NCBI GenBank assembly: GCA_004352715.1
Contig: SCFE01000094.1
Coordinates: forward strand, 1,593,033 to 1,657,032
Length of the DNA: 64,000 bases
Reading direction: 5' to 3'
DNA from: Hofstenia miamia
Taxonomy: Eukaryota > Xenacoelomorpha > Acoela
Positions 37,140 to 49,046 of this stretch are shown here, one piece after another (position 1 is the first letter of the stretch; every line of letters begins with the position of its first letter). Under the pieces are notes generated by a model. The model ran no database searches. It was given only the letters and a program-made list of their open reading frames with translations, and had not been told where the DNA came from. Made by a program: the position numbers and the translations under genes.

Positions 37140-39146
37140 ATATTGTGGAATTTTCTAAGCACTTGCAAAAAGAAAGAATTTGCTTTGGTATCAAATTTTC
37201 AAAATGGCAGTACTCCAGATAAACAACAATTGGATAAAGAAGACATACCCTAAGATCTGTTGTCAAGACCGACTCGCCAAGACCGAAAAAGGTCCGGAAT
37301 CCACGACACGACTAAAAGAAGTCAGTCAAAAGACGTCAAAATCCGAAATAGAGAACCAAGGTTTTATGTCAAAAAATGTGTTTTACCGTTGGGGAATCTC
37401 GTTGTGCGCAATTTTCTGAGAATGTCCTTCTTATCCCAAATTGGCTTTGCTCAATTACCATTTATAGACAAATAATATTGCACTAATATGATAACACTAC
37501 ATTAATATAATGCAATATATATATGTGTAAACGCTTGGCAATAAATTGCAGTGTCTTCGTAAAGTAGATAATTTTGCAAAAACTGTGTCCGTTTTACCCC
37601 ACTTTGCTCTATTGCTGCCAATCACGTGATCTCTTTCTTGATTTGAATATTTAAGTATCCGCTCCATTAAAAATTCTTTTAGAAAATTAAAGAAACTTCA
37701 GATTATGTAGTGAAGGGCATAGAACGAATATTCTGCGTCAATCCCACTGCTGTCTGACACCATATTTGAATTGACTCTACTATGTATGAGTGGTGATTCT
37801 AACCCGTTGACACGGTTGCGCAATGAATGAGCGGAAGAAATAATCATATCATTGAAATGATCTACTTACTCACTATTGACATAGTTAAAGATATGTCGTT
37901 GATTATCAATGTGATTAACTGAAAAGATGTTCTTTCATTGAACATTTGTGCATTGTGGATAGGGGCGGGTCATCAATATAACCAAAAGAAAATATACTGT
38001 TTAAATATAAAACAAAATTAGTACGCAGAGACTCACAAATGTTGTTCAAGTTGTGAAAAGCATGAGCTGCGTAGTCTTTTTAGTTACTAACTGATGTGAA
38101 GTCCCCAAACCCCAGCATGGAATGATCACAAAAGCTTATCTAGAAGAAAATCTATGTTAGATTTCTATCAAATTTTGCAAACTTCGGTTTCCGATTGAAT
38201 CATGTTGCAACTTCGGAAATTTTTGATTTGTGTCTAATTTTTCAAATTAGAACAATCGGTGAACGCAAAGCTGAAACACATTTAAAAAATTCGACAAAAA
38301 ATAAATTACGCTTATCAAAAAATTTGTAAAGCATCACCTAGTAACTGAATTCCAATAAATTCGTGCATTTATATTTTACCACTTAATTGCTTTAAATTTC
38401 ATTCGAAAACATTTAAACCCACTATTTAAAAATCCAAAGAATAGCGAAGAATCACTTCTCCATTTTAAAAAGAACATTAGAATTTTTCCGAGAACTATTT
38501 AAGAAATTTGTTTATTATTTTCATGCAAAAATGGATTTCCACAACACTAACTGGAGGACAGATATTGTATAGCACTCAATTTTTTTTGTTTGTTTTAAGT
38601 GACACAATATTCGGGTAAAAATCTCACCACCCCTTGTAAATTCCCCCCTGGGGTTAAGAATACAACTTGCAGAAAATCTACTTCAAATGCGAAATGAAGG
38701 AAGCAATAAAAATTATTTGCAATAAAAATCATAACTAGCTATGATTATTAATTCGGCAATTAAATTTTACCACAAAAAAATTAACCAAAACTTTCATCAA
38801 ATTTTCAATAAAGATTAAAAGAATATTCGTATTGTAGCTATTCGAACAAAGAAGCGGTATGACACTATTCATTTATATTATTCGCTTTTATCTATACTGT
38901 TTTCGAGTTTCTTTCAACCCTGAATGATTTGCGGCAACGCTGAAGCAAATGTGTTTTATAAAAACTATAAGTCTAGAATTTTAAAAGCTAATCTTCCACA
39001 GGCATTGATTTCGGATCACAACCAATGATGTTCACTCTACATTCAAAATTCGTCCTCGAATATTCATATTAAACTTGTTTTCAGAAGAATTCAATTCAAT
39101 TTTTCTGTAAATGTTCTTGTAAATGAGCACCTCTCACTGAATTCTT
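37140..39146. other. Intergenic, nothing recognised
   Basis: A plus-strand frame at 37180-37419 with many Lys/Ser/Arg codons lies in a slightly GC-richer patch but shows no motif. The rest is AT-rich. Confidence 0.4.
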
Positions 39147-39333
39147 AGGAATCTGACTTTAATTCTTCAATTCAATTATCAAACTTGAAAAAATAATTAA
39201 TAATCCAAAAGGGACTATCAATACATTTAAAAAAACAAATTAAAGTGTTTTGGAAGAACTTAATTGAAGCTGGAAAGAAAGGTTGTTAGGGATAAAACAT
39301 GAATGATATGACTGCAATTGTATAATATATATA

Positions 39334-39389
<56 letters not shown>

Positions 39390-39645
39390 TTATGAGCGTT
39401 TTCATTTGAGTACATAATTTTAATTTTTACTTAGTATNNNNNNNNNNNNNNNNNNNNNAGGAATCTGACTTTAATTCTTCAATTCAATTATCAAACTTGA
39501 AAAAATAATTAATAATCCAAAAGGGACTATCAATACATTTAAAAAAACAAATTAAAGTGTTTTGGAAGAACTTAATTGAAGCTGGAAAGAAAGGTTGTTA
39601 GGGATAAAACATGAATGATATGACTGCAATTGTATAATATATATA

Positions 39646-39680
<35 letters not shown>
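39147..39680. repeat. Direct duplication across an assembly gap, with (TA)n
   Basis: The sequence starting AGGAATCTGACTTTAATTC at 39147 recurs at 39459 (offset 312) and matches for more than 200 bases into a (TA)n tract. The second copy starts directly at the end of a 21-N gap (39438-39458). The duplication is therefore probably an assembly artefact in which the same locus was placed twice. Confidence 0.85.
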
Positions 39681-39683
<3 letters not shown>

Positions 39684-39852
39684 CTTAGCTTTGTAACCTA
39701 AATGTTAATTTATGAACACGAAGCGTAAGGTTTTGTTAAACTACCGCAATTAAGGTCTATCTGTAGCTTTATTTATGTATTGCAAGGTAGGGCTAAAATA
39801 AAAACTTTAAAACATTTCAAGAACTTTTAGAATAGTAAAATTTAGTGCTTAG

Positions 39853-40145
39853 ATGTTAACAGCATGCAGCTCTTGTCAAAGGGATTTTGAAGAGGACGCA
39901 TTGCCGTATCTTTGTTCCACGTGTGACTACAAAATGTGTTTAGTATGTGCAGAATTCCATGTCCGTTGTAAAAGCACAGAGAATCATTTTGTTAAAAATA
40001 AAAATTGCTCTCATATCAGAATCTGTAGAGTTCATCATCGATTCGTGACAAAGATCTGCTTGGATTGCGAAAAATTTCTTTGCAGTGATTGTGCGCGAGG
40101 TGAGTGCAGTTGTCGTCATCTACACACAATATCCTATGGCTTAAG
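39853..40145 (+). CDS. TRIM-like protein exon 1: two B-box zinc fingers
   Basis: The exon encodes 97 codons plus two bases. A first B-box is formed by C5/C8, C21/C24, C29/C32, H36 and H45. A second has C58, H61/H62, C69/C72 (ICLDC), C77/C80 (LCSDC) and H89/H91. This tandem is the hallmark of TRIM/RBCC proteins, many of which act as ubiquitin-ligase scaffolds. No RING precedes it. The ATG follows an in-frame TAG directly, so either translation begins here or an upstream exon (perhaps the RING) splices in at the AG at 39851-39852. The exon ends AG before GTAATT (phase 2), matching the acceptor at 46755, where T completes Ser. Joined over four exons, the inferred protein is about 503 residues. 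Confidence 0.75.
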
Positions 40146-41027
40146 GTAATTCCTAGTATTATACAAATACCACTACAAGTTATAATGCTTAAAAATTTTT
40201 ATTCGTTATTAAGTAAATGCTCTATATATAGAAATTGCGTATATAGAAATACACAAAAATTCTTAAAAAGCCGTGATGTGAGAGCAGCGGTTTAGACAAA
40301 ACTGTAAATTCTGTCGGACAAAATCTGGTTTAGCATAAAAAATTTGGATACAATATACATGTATAATTGTTTTAACGTGTCTTCAAAATAGAAAATGCCA
40401 ATAATAGAATACTATTGCATTCATCCAGTATATGCATAGCACATGAGTACATGTATTTGAATATAAGTAAATATACTGAGTAAGATCTATGGACAACGTT
40501 TGATGATGAGTAGAAACTTTTAAAGCAAATATATTATGCAATACTTGCATAACTTATAACCTATTTTTCAAAAAAACAATTCATTGAAATGCGAATATTC
40601 GATATTACTAGCACAAGAATATCATCCATAATAACGGCTCATACTGTTTTTAAATTTGCTGTATTGAGAGTTAGTAGTCCACGCACATAAAAATTAGGTG
40701 GAGCGGCAACTGTTTACCCTTAACTCAAAAAAATACTGTTATAATTTTGATTTCCCACAACAGTATTTCGGATATAAGAAAAGCTTTACTAACTGACATT
40801 TAAGTACATTTCTCAGGCAATTTGTATGATGTTGTAGAAGCGTAGCAATTAATTAGTCTGCTTTATATGTGCAAGTGAAAAGAAATCATTAAAAAATTCT
40901 TACATTTTCTAGAAAAGGGGGTACAGTTATTGCGGGAACGGGTAAAGACACAATGGATCCTGTTCATGAGTAGAATGTCACATCCCTCTCATGTATGCTT
41001 ATACAGATTCACATATACATATATATN

Positions 41028-41061
<34 letters not shown>

Positions 41062-41679
41062 GGCATCGGTATGAAATCAGCGAGAAGTCCAAAAATCCTA
41101 TCTATTGAGGGTTTCGATTCGAAGCTAGATTTACTCCAGCTACAGTTTACTAATCAACTCCTCCTGCCATAGTACCCTTTCTAGTAAAAATTAAAGCAAA
41201 AGTAAACAGGAGATCATGATGGGGAAGAGTGGCCACACTCAGCCGACCGATACAGATAATCTTGTGAAAGAGTCGTTTAAGACTAGAGCCCTAATTAGAT
41301 AAATAACAAATACCTAACCACTTGGGTGCATAAGTGGAACCTACGTGCTAAGTTAAAAATAACCTAAACTCAATGCAATCCGTATCTCGTGCAATTTAGG
41401 TGACAGCAATAATAATCAAATTAAATAACAAAAAAATGCAATTCTACAAAAACTCCTAACCGTATACCTAACCCTGTTAAAGGGACGTGCTAGTCCAGCT
41501 ATACCACGTCTAGGCGCCCTTTAACTACATGTATGAATTTAGAAACACAACATTTTAAGTAAAACAAAAGTCAAAATAAAGCAAAATGAATTTACTGAAA
41601 GTAAACTGAAGCGAATAAACAAATGAATAAATCACACCTATATATACTAACAAAACTGGTAGCGTAAATAGAAATGCTT

Positions 41680-41965
41680 GATTTGAGCACTGCATTGGAT
41701 AAATAACGTTATATATCCAATGCAGTGCTCAAGCTCTGCTCATACGTGCCTTTATTAAACCAGGCAAATGTATAGTTTTGCTTGATAATTTGCAGATTTT
41801 TGTTTAAAAATGTTTATTAAATAATAGAATAGGAGTTATGTAAAAAATTCTGAGAGCGCAATTTTTCTAAAAAATTATCGAGCTGAAACGAGCCTCATTG
41901 AAGGTTCTCTGTTGCGAGCCGAGACGTGGCGAAAATATTTAAAAGTGAAACAATCAGAGCTGAGC
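41680..41965 (-). repeat. Dispersed repeat copy, inverted relative to 50270-50668
   Basis: Bases 41812-41905, reversed, match 50381-50472 closely (both contain GCGCTCTCAGAATTTTTTACATA and TTCAATGAGGCT words). Weaker similarity continues outward through an AAATCTGCAAA word to a GCTCGAGC-type edge. The family looks like a worn hAT element, since the 50-kb copy has imperfect AGACTTNTNAA-type inverted ends. Both copies lie in introns of the TRIM-like gene. Confidence 0.55.
41683..41732. repeat. Perfect 19-bp hairpin
   Basis: TTGAGCACTGCATTGGATA (41683-41701) is followed after 12 bases by its exact reverse complement (41714-41732). It lies inside the dispersed repeat copy at 41680-41965. The related copy at 50.5 kb does not keep the hairpin. 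Confidence 0.85.
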
Positions 41966-42129
41966 ATAAAAATTTCGGCACTTTGATAAGTCTGCATATA
42001 GGCCCTATGTGAATATATGATTCAGTCATTTCCAAATTCCACAAATGGGCGGTTCATCAAAAAACGGACTTCCGATTGCTCTATGCTAATTAATTAGTGA
42101 ATCCAACAGTCCTTGAATTGAGTTTTGAT

Positions 42130-42505
42130 TAGTGATGTGCGCATAGAGGTTTTTCAATATTACACCGCCCAGCCAAACAAAATATTCTTTTTTAGCAGCA
42201 CCCACCAACATTTGGAAATTTTCCCAGTACCAGTTAATACCCAAGAGAATGCATTTTTGCTGCTTTTGAACAATTTAACATTTAAATAACATTTTTGATA
42301 CAATTATCGTTAATTATATGATTATATTTTCAAAGTTTTATTTATAATTTGTTTTTGAAAAAAGTAGTATTATATTACACGTAATGTAAAATAAAATGCT
42401 TAGCTGTACCTGCCCATACTCAATAATAATTAATCGCACCCGCTAGTGGGTTCGGATAAAACCGGGTACACGTGGGTAGTATCCGTGCTAGCATATTACT
42501 ACTTT
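42130..42505. repeat. Worn hAT-like element
   Basis: The left side reads TTAGTGATGTGCGCATAGAGG, close to a common hAT end (AGTGATGTGCG). The right side has AAACCGGGTACACGTGGG and ATCCGTGCTAGC, in reverse GCTAGCACGGAT. A related patch lies near 11036-11210. No target duplication was seen. Confidence 0.35.
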
Positions 42506-43059
42506 AGCTACATAAAAAATTGTGATAGACATAATAATGTAATTTTTTGAAAATATTTTCTCCGTATTAAGACATAAATCTGATTATTGTTTACTTAATT
42601 TTTCACGCATCAAACTTCACTTCTATCATCGGTATACTATACCCAAATCAGTCTTTATTTAAGGGTATCAGACTGTTAAAGTAGAGTGAAATTGAAAAAA
42701 GCAATGATTTTCTTCTACGATTGCAGACTCATTTTCTAGCTTTGGCTTCGCTACTAAAAACCTCTAAGGAAAATGAAATTGTTTTTAGTGAAGTTCGGAT
42801 ATCTCATTGCCCCAGAAAAATATATTATTTAAAAAAATAAAAAAGTTTCTATTTATTAGAAACTTTTTTGCTCAAATTTCTTTGAAAGTTGGCCAAAGAA
42901 GGTCTAAAACATGACAGAAAATAATGTGTCAATGCAATAGTCAAAAAAGCAGAATAGCTGTTTTTCATGTTTCTGGCTTTTCTCTACAATCCTTAAAGCA
43001 TACTTCATAGCATTTAATAAAGTGCATGCAATATTTGCAAACAAGGCATTAGGTTGTTC

Positions 43060-46000
43060 TACTGATACTCGTAGAATATGTACTACATGCAATGGCAATA
43101 TTCATGTTAGGCAATCAATTTTACTTGCATTTCCTGTAAAAGAAAAATGCATTGGACATTTAAATGCACTGGGGTCCCGGAAGCTTTGTTAGATCAGTTA
43201 AAGATGTACAGAGACAATTGTATTTTCTTTTGCAATGATTGTGTTATGAATGGCAATAGGGATGCCTTACTTACTGATATTTTCTCTTTAAATGAAACAA
43301 TTAATAATTCAATTAACAACGTCGCTTCTCCAAAAGCTGCTCCAAACAACAAAAACTGTAACTACTGCTAGCAAGGAGATTCTAAGCACAAGTAAAATTT
43401 GGGAAAGAAATGGAAATCAAAATTGATGGAATTGTTGATATAGAGTCCAAAGCGGCTGGTCGCCTGGATGCCGAAATGAATGAGGTGTCTGCAATTTGCT
43501 CTTTTTTGGGAGATGGTGATGTGGCAATCAATGCTTGGACGGTTAGAAAAATTCTTGCAAAGAGATACATGCTCAAGAATTACGAAAAAGCTGTCTTTGT
43601 TTCAAAGTCACTCACGCGCGATAAGCAAGCAATTCAAAATCGTTTACTAACGAAACGCAGGAATATGATTAAAAACGGAACGGACAGCAAGGAACTGAAA
43701 GTGATAGGTCTCAAACTGTTTCATAACAACGATGAAATAAAGTTCTGACTAGATGACGTAAATATTCTGTCATTTTTAATTCTGAATTGTAGATAGATTG
43801 CTAAGCCCAATTCCATGGACTGCTTGAGAACAGAAGTATACATGTGCGATCCTTTGGTCGTCATTTTGAATGAAACTTGGCTGAATGACTCACTTGACAC
43901 CGATCTCTTCACCATAAATGGCTATTCAGTTTTTAGACGTCATCGATTCTTCAAGAATGGTGGTGGAATCATGACATTTTTCAAAAAATGGCTTGAAAGT
44001 TACATTGCTAGAAGAATCAACTGTTGTTTTGAAAATGGAATATCAACTATTTCTGTGTGATACCAAGCGCTTTGCATACATCATAGTAACCTTTTATCAT
44101 CCTCCAAACCCTGAATAACAAGAGCAGGACCTCATCGACTCGATTTCCAGTGCTGTTCTCCATTATTGTAGCAACATTATTGGTAAACCCAGCATGGTTG
44201 TCTTGGCTGGCGATAAGAATGGACTCAACCTTAGCGATTGGTGTAATGGCTTACAAGTTACAAACGTTATTAGAGAACCGACTAGAAGTGGTCAAATTCT
44301 AGATGTGTGCATTGTTGGTAAACCAATGTACTTCGAGTCTACTACTATGGATTCACTTGTTTCCAGCGATCATCGCACCATTTTAATCCACAGCCCCAAT
44401 GAGGCCCGATCGAAACCTGTACGATCATATAAATACATCAACGACTGCAGAATTTTCCGTAAAGAAGCGCCCAGGCTTGCCTTAAATGATTGTAATTGGA
44501 CCCAATGTTGCTCGATAGATGACGTAAATGATCTTTATAATAGCTTTGTTCAGACATTTACTGATAAAAATGAATGAGTGTATGCCGCTGAAGAAGGTGC
44601 AAGTTTCAGATAGAGATCCTTATTATGTTTCCCCTCTCATCAAGAGTATGCTGAGGAAGTGGTCGGATTATATCAAGAGAAGACGTCTTCGCGGGCATCA
44701 GTTGTGTAAAAAGACATAGGGCTGATGATTGAAAAGCGAAAGGCTCAAATGCTGCACGAGAATTGCAAGGGATTCAAATTCTGGTGGAATAAAATTAAGT
44801 TTTCGTCAATCCAATCACAAGAGGGAGACTATAATTTCGGCTAAAGACCTTCATCAACATTTTGAAAAAATGAATACAGATGAGAATTAAGTGAAAACCG
44901 AACTGATTTTGATCCTTTTAGTGTCCTGGAGATTTGTAAAGCCTTGAGTACATTAAAAAAGACATCTACCAGTCCTGATCGTCTCCCATACTGGCTGCTT
45001 AACCCTATTCCATTTGGGGGGTGGGCAAAATTGCCCCCCCTGTAGGAGATTTTTTATAACTTATTTTAGACCCCATTACACAACTAAATTTTTCGACTCA
45101 GTGAACAAAATGTTGTTAGGAACACTCCCTGAAAATTTTGAGTCAAAAGGACCTGTACTTTTCCTCTGTTAGCATTTTCCGGAGGTCTATTAGCAAAATT
45201 TCGGTAAAAAAATGGTAAAATACCTAGTTTTTTGAGGCTATAGCACAATATTTTTGTCTCTATGAGATTTTCCAATGTATTATGTCTAAGGTAACACAAA
45301 TCAATGAAAAAAACTTTCCTTTTTGTTTTTGTATCAAATTGTGGTTCAAAAAATGAAAAATGTGAAAAAAAGTCTATTTTATAATCTGTGATGACGTCAA
45401 ATTTTCAATTTTCGCACTAAATAATGCTCAAAATCTGTTCAAATTTTAACCAAATGATGTTTGGAAACTAATTATGTTATAAGTATCCAATATACATCAA
45501 AAAATATGTATAAGATGCTTTTTATGCAATTTTTGTTGCAAAAATGCTAAAATCAGAGAAAATCAGCTATGTCGATATAAAATGATGACGTCATCACGTG
45601 ACCAAAAACGATGCTACCTTTTTTTCTTGATGGTAACATGTCATACTACAACCCTACAAAGTTTTATTGAATTTCGTTAAGAAATGAGCATTCTAGACAG
45701 GGGGAGGGCAAATTCCCCCCCCCAACTGTTTAACGTACATAAAAAAGCCCAACTGGAATAGGGTTAAAGAATTCGCTCAGAACTTGGTCGTATCTTGGCA
45801 TTTCAGTTGAAAGAAAATTAAATCGGAATCAATTTGCTTTTAGAAAGAACAGTTATACTAAAACTGCCTTGCTCAGAATGCAGTATGAAATTATGAGAAA
45901 TTTAGAAAAACTGACTGTCAGTTTGTGCGAACCTTTCAAATTGACTTTCGTAAAGTTTTTATTTAGTTAATTACCGCCCTTGAAGTTTTCACTTTCACTC

Positions 46001-46350
46001 CAGTCTTCTGGATAGGTTTCAATAAATCTATTAAACCTTCTCCTGCTTCTGGTTACGAAAAACAGACACAGACCTTATTGTTGGTTCTATCCACCTGAGC
46101 TAATTTCAGTGTTTTTCAATATCTTTTGAAACTTCCAGTATTTTTACCTTTGTGCAGCCAAATTTAAGTCAGAATACAGCAAACTCAGACAAGTCAGTTC
46201 CTCTAAAAGAGAAAAAAAATTTCCTAAGTTCTTACACAATCTAGCTACTTGGATTTGACGTTGAGGATAAGAATAAAGCAAATGAAGTAGTTTCAAGTCG
46301 TGCCTATAGCTGCCTGTGGAGCAAGTAGCGGCAAGAATTAAACCTTAATA
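43060..46350 (+). mobile_element. LINE with PHD-finger ORF1, endonuclease and RT start (decayed)
   Basis: From 43070: RICTTCNGNIHVR, then after a frameshift HWTFKCTGVPEALLDQL and CIFFCNDCV, together a C4HC3 PHD-like finger common in ORF1 of some LINEs. Next comes a 112-codon frame (43410-43748) with DIESKAAGRLDAEMNEV, the middle of ORF1. The endonuclease follows: DPLVVILNETWLNDSLDTDL (43851 on), FYHPPNP, VVLAGDKNGLNLSDWC and the C-terminal SSDHRTIL motif (near 44366). An RT linker (44528 on) leads to SPDRLPYWLL at 44999, where a PiggyBac-type MITE interrupts it. After the MITE, decayed RT-like frames run to about 46350. Frameshifts throughout make it inactive. It lies in sense orientation in TRIM-like intron 1. 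Confidence 0.75.
45003..45763. mobile_element. PiggyBac-type MITE with TTAA target duplication
   Basis: The ends CCCTATTCCATTTGGG and, in reverse, CCCTATTCCAGTTGGG are near-perfect inverted repeats. Each is flanked by TTAA (44999-45002 and 45764-45767), the obligatory PiggyBac target. Next to each end are G-runs or C-runs (GGGGGGTGGGC; CCCCCCCCC). The 761-base interior has no transposase. Removing the element with one TTAA restores the LINE reading frame as PYWLLKEFAQNL, which shows it inserted into a LINE copy. Confidence 0.88.
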
Positions 46351-46754
46351 TCAACCTCGCGTTTTCAAGGTTTAACTGAGATCAAAGTGGCCAAATATAG
46401 GATCTGTATTTTGAAATTTATAAATGAGCCACCCTAATATATATATATATATATATATATTTATTTTAATATTTGTTGCAGAAAACCTACAAAATAAGCA
46501 ATTTCCTTAATATTAAGAGGCCATTTTCAGACATTGTTGATTTACAAAATCAATTTAATTTAATGGTGGATTTAATCAAGGATTTAATATACATATTTGC
46601 ATTTTGCAAACAAAACAAATCTACATTTTCTCGCAAAAGATTTTAATCGTTGCTTTAGATAAAACCAACAAAATAATTATGCTCTATGATTTATTTCCCA
46701 ATTTTCATTTTTAACAAATTTTTAACTTGTGTTCTGCTAAATGACTTAATTTAG

Positions 46755-47151
46755 TAACGAAAGAATAGCAAGATTGGCAAATGTTTGCATTAAGGGAAAT
46801 ATCGTTGTTCAAGATCATATCACTGATTTAGTTTATAAAGTGCAAGACCATTGTGACTTCTTAAAGGAGAAAATTAACACAAGAGGTGTGGAAATCATTG
46901 GAAAGCTTATACAAAAGTTTAAGTATGATCAAATCATTGACCAAAACAAGATATTTATTGATGTTTTGAATAATTTTATGGAAGATGACTTACAAGTTAA
47001 TGACAAGAACTGCATTAGGACTTCAAAACATTACAATCAAATTCATCTAAAAGCAATGAAACAAAATTCTAACCTCAGGGAGCCTACATTGAATTTCCAC
47101 AAGATCAATAACAGATTCATCGATAAACTATTTGAATATGACTGTGACTAC
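46755..47151 (+). CDS. TRIM-like protein exon 2: coiled-coil region
   Basis: The acceptor TTAG at 46751-46754 is followed by T, completing Ser after GL of exon 1. The 132 following codons read NERIARLANVCIKGNIVV, QDHITDLVYKVQDHCDFLKE and KIQKF-like heptad-rich sequence, fitting the B-box C-terminal coiled coil (dimerisation region) of TRIM proteins. The exon ends GACTAC before GTAAGT in phase 0, which fits the phase-0 acceptor at 50862. The frame is open throughout, in contrast to the broken mobile elements around it. Confidence 0.75.
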
Positions 47152-47796
47152 GTAAGTATTTTTCACTATTACTAATGTAAAAAAAATTATTTTGATTTCA
47201 AAATATACTTCAATTGTCTTAAAGTTGGGTTATGCACATCCAAATTAAGCATATATGTATGCCGTATTTTAAATGGATTATTGACTTATTGAATATTAAA
47301 ATTATCCTAAAAAGTTTAAAATATTACGCAATTCTTGCTCGAAAACGTGCTTGACACTTGAAATACTTCAAAATATGTCGGAGCTTTTCCCTATTGACGA
47401 GTAAATGTATTTACTTTCTTTAAATACAAATATTGAGAGCACATTTCCATTCAAATACCATCCTAAGCAATCTATTTTGACCACAGCAAGTGTGTTTTTG
47501 ATGTAAACGTGTACTCATTTTTCAATAATTTTCAAATCGCTTGACCAGTCCGTGCTTTTATCGCAAAATATTGTATGTCTACAAATACACTTATTATTTA
47601 TCATTTTAAAGGACGACTGTTAATGTATGCCACCTTTACTCAAAGCATTTAACCGCTGACCAATGTTAGTCCGCCTTTACTAAGTGAGTCAATGGAGCGC
47701 GTAAGCTTTTGTTTTGCAACACGAACACCCAATTTTTTCAGGTTTGCTTGTTTTAATAACCCCATCCAAAGATCATCTTTTTGACATTCAATTAGT

Positions 47797-48695
47797 ATTT
47801 GCACGCGCAACCTCAAAAATTTTGTTCACAATTCAAGATTTTAGAGAAGGGTTACTTCTCAGAAAAAATACTCATAATTCTATTTTCTATTTCATGTTCA
47901 ATTTATTTTAAAATCGACAGCAGAAAGATTGCACATAAATATGAGCAGTTCGTAACCACAAAACACAGTGAGAGTAGGTTTGTTAGATGTGAAAATTCTT
48001 TTTTTCTCAACTGAATCCCTGGAAAACCATGCCGTACTTGTGAATTTCGGTATATCAATGTCCAAAAAATGGTTTCCATTTTTTACGTCAGCAGCAGGTC
48101 CCAATTTTTCCGGAAACATGAAGCTACAGCATGACAATGCCAGACCTCACTCAGCTGCAGAAACAGCACAGTATTTGGAAGGAAGAAACATTCGCCTTAT
48201 TCGGCAGCCGCCCTATTCGCCGGATGTAAATCTTTGCGATAGGTATATCTTCCCACGGCTAGAAGCACTTACAACACCCTTTGAATCATCTCAAGAAATT
48301 AGTGACTTTCTCGCCGCTGAGCAGCCAAATTTCACGAAACAAAGAATGTACAAAGCCTTGGAAGATGCCGTAGATCACATGAGGAAGATAATAGAAATAG
48401 ATGGTAATTACATCTAAACTCGTGTTGCCGTTTTTTGCTTTTGTTAAATAATTTTAAATATATATTTGCGATCGTTTTTTATGATACAGCCCATATCTAA
48501 AACCGAAGCTCCACGTTTCTGTTCTTTTCTACCCAAACGAAGCTCGAATTCCTCTAAGGCCCAATGCTCGCAATTTTGCTGTAATAATTACTTCTTTACT
48601 TTTGTGGTATTTGCACGCGTAATCTCAGAAATTAAGTTCACAGATCAAGATTTTAGAGAAGGGTTAATACTTAGAAAATATACTCTAAAACACGG
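47797..48695. repeat. Pair of similar ~85-bp coding-like direct repeats flanking the transposase
   Basis: 47797-47880 and 48608-48695 share TTTGCACGCG and GATTTTAGAGAAGGGTTA with about one mismatch in five overall. Both translate to a similar peptide: FARATSKILFTIQDFREGLL and FARVISEIKFTDQDFREGLI. The second continues LRKYTLKHGLPDEGEILLRY to a stop at 48750. Substitutions appear to spare the amino acids. I do not recognise the family. Confidence 0.6.
47968..48417 (+). pseudogene. mariner-superfamily transposase, C-terminal part
   Basis: An open frame of about 149 codons contains MKLQHDNARPHSAAETAQYL, the second catalytic Asp block (HDNARPH), and then IRQPPYSPDVNLCDRYIFP, the block with the third acidic residue. 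It ends EIDGNYI-TAA. The N-terminal DNA-binding domain and first catalytic Asp are not seen upstream in any frame I could follow, so it is probably a fragment, though this part is unbroken. No inverted repeats were identified. It is inserted in the sense direction in TRIM-like intron 2. Confidence 0.75.
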
Positions 48696-48818
48696 ATTGC
48701 CAGATGAGGGGGAAATTTTGCTTAGATATGCGATACAATATGGTCTATAACTGATAGAGTCCTTCTTTAAAAAATCATATTTTATAATACGCCAATTCGG
48801 TGCATTTATTTCTTGTAA

Positions 48819-49043
48819 GGCCACGGTTAGACTAGGTGATTGGTTAAAAGTGATCTGTCACTTTTGAAAGCGTTGCACGTCTAACCACCCTAGATAATTA
48901 GCGATTTGACGATCACAAGGAAATCGAACGCGCACGATTTCTTCGTGATCGTCACATCGCTAATTATCTCGTGTTGTTAGACGTGCGATTCACTCAAAAT
49001 GTGATAGATCACTTTTGAGCAAATCACTAGTCTAACCGTGGCC
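48819..49043. mobile_element. PIF/Harbinger-type palindromic MITE (225 bp)
   Basis: The ends GGCCACGGTTAGACTAG and, in reverse, GGCCACGGTTAGACTAG are inverted repeats flanked by TAA on both sides (48816-48818 and 49044-49046). A three-base TWA duplication is typical of PIF/Harbinger. The whole element folds back on itself: internal words such as AAATCGAACGCGC, CGATTTC, GCGATTTGACGATCAC and GTGATCGTCACATCGC are arranged symmetrically. Confidence 0.8.
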
Positions 49044-49046
49044 TAA

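Larger units (their letters stand above)
40146..46754 (+). other. TRIM-like gene intron 1 (6.6 kb), filled with repeats
   Basis: It contains a (TA)n run with a single N at 41027, a dispersed repeat copy with a strong hairpin (41680-41965), a worn hAT-like end pair (42130-42505), a LINE (about 43060-46350) with a nested PiggyBac-type MITE, and a (TA)n run at 46437-46461. Otherwise it is AT-rich. Confidence 0.6.
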
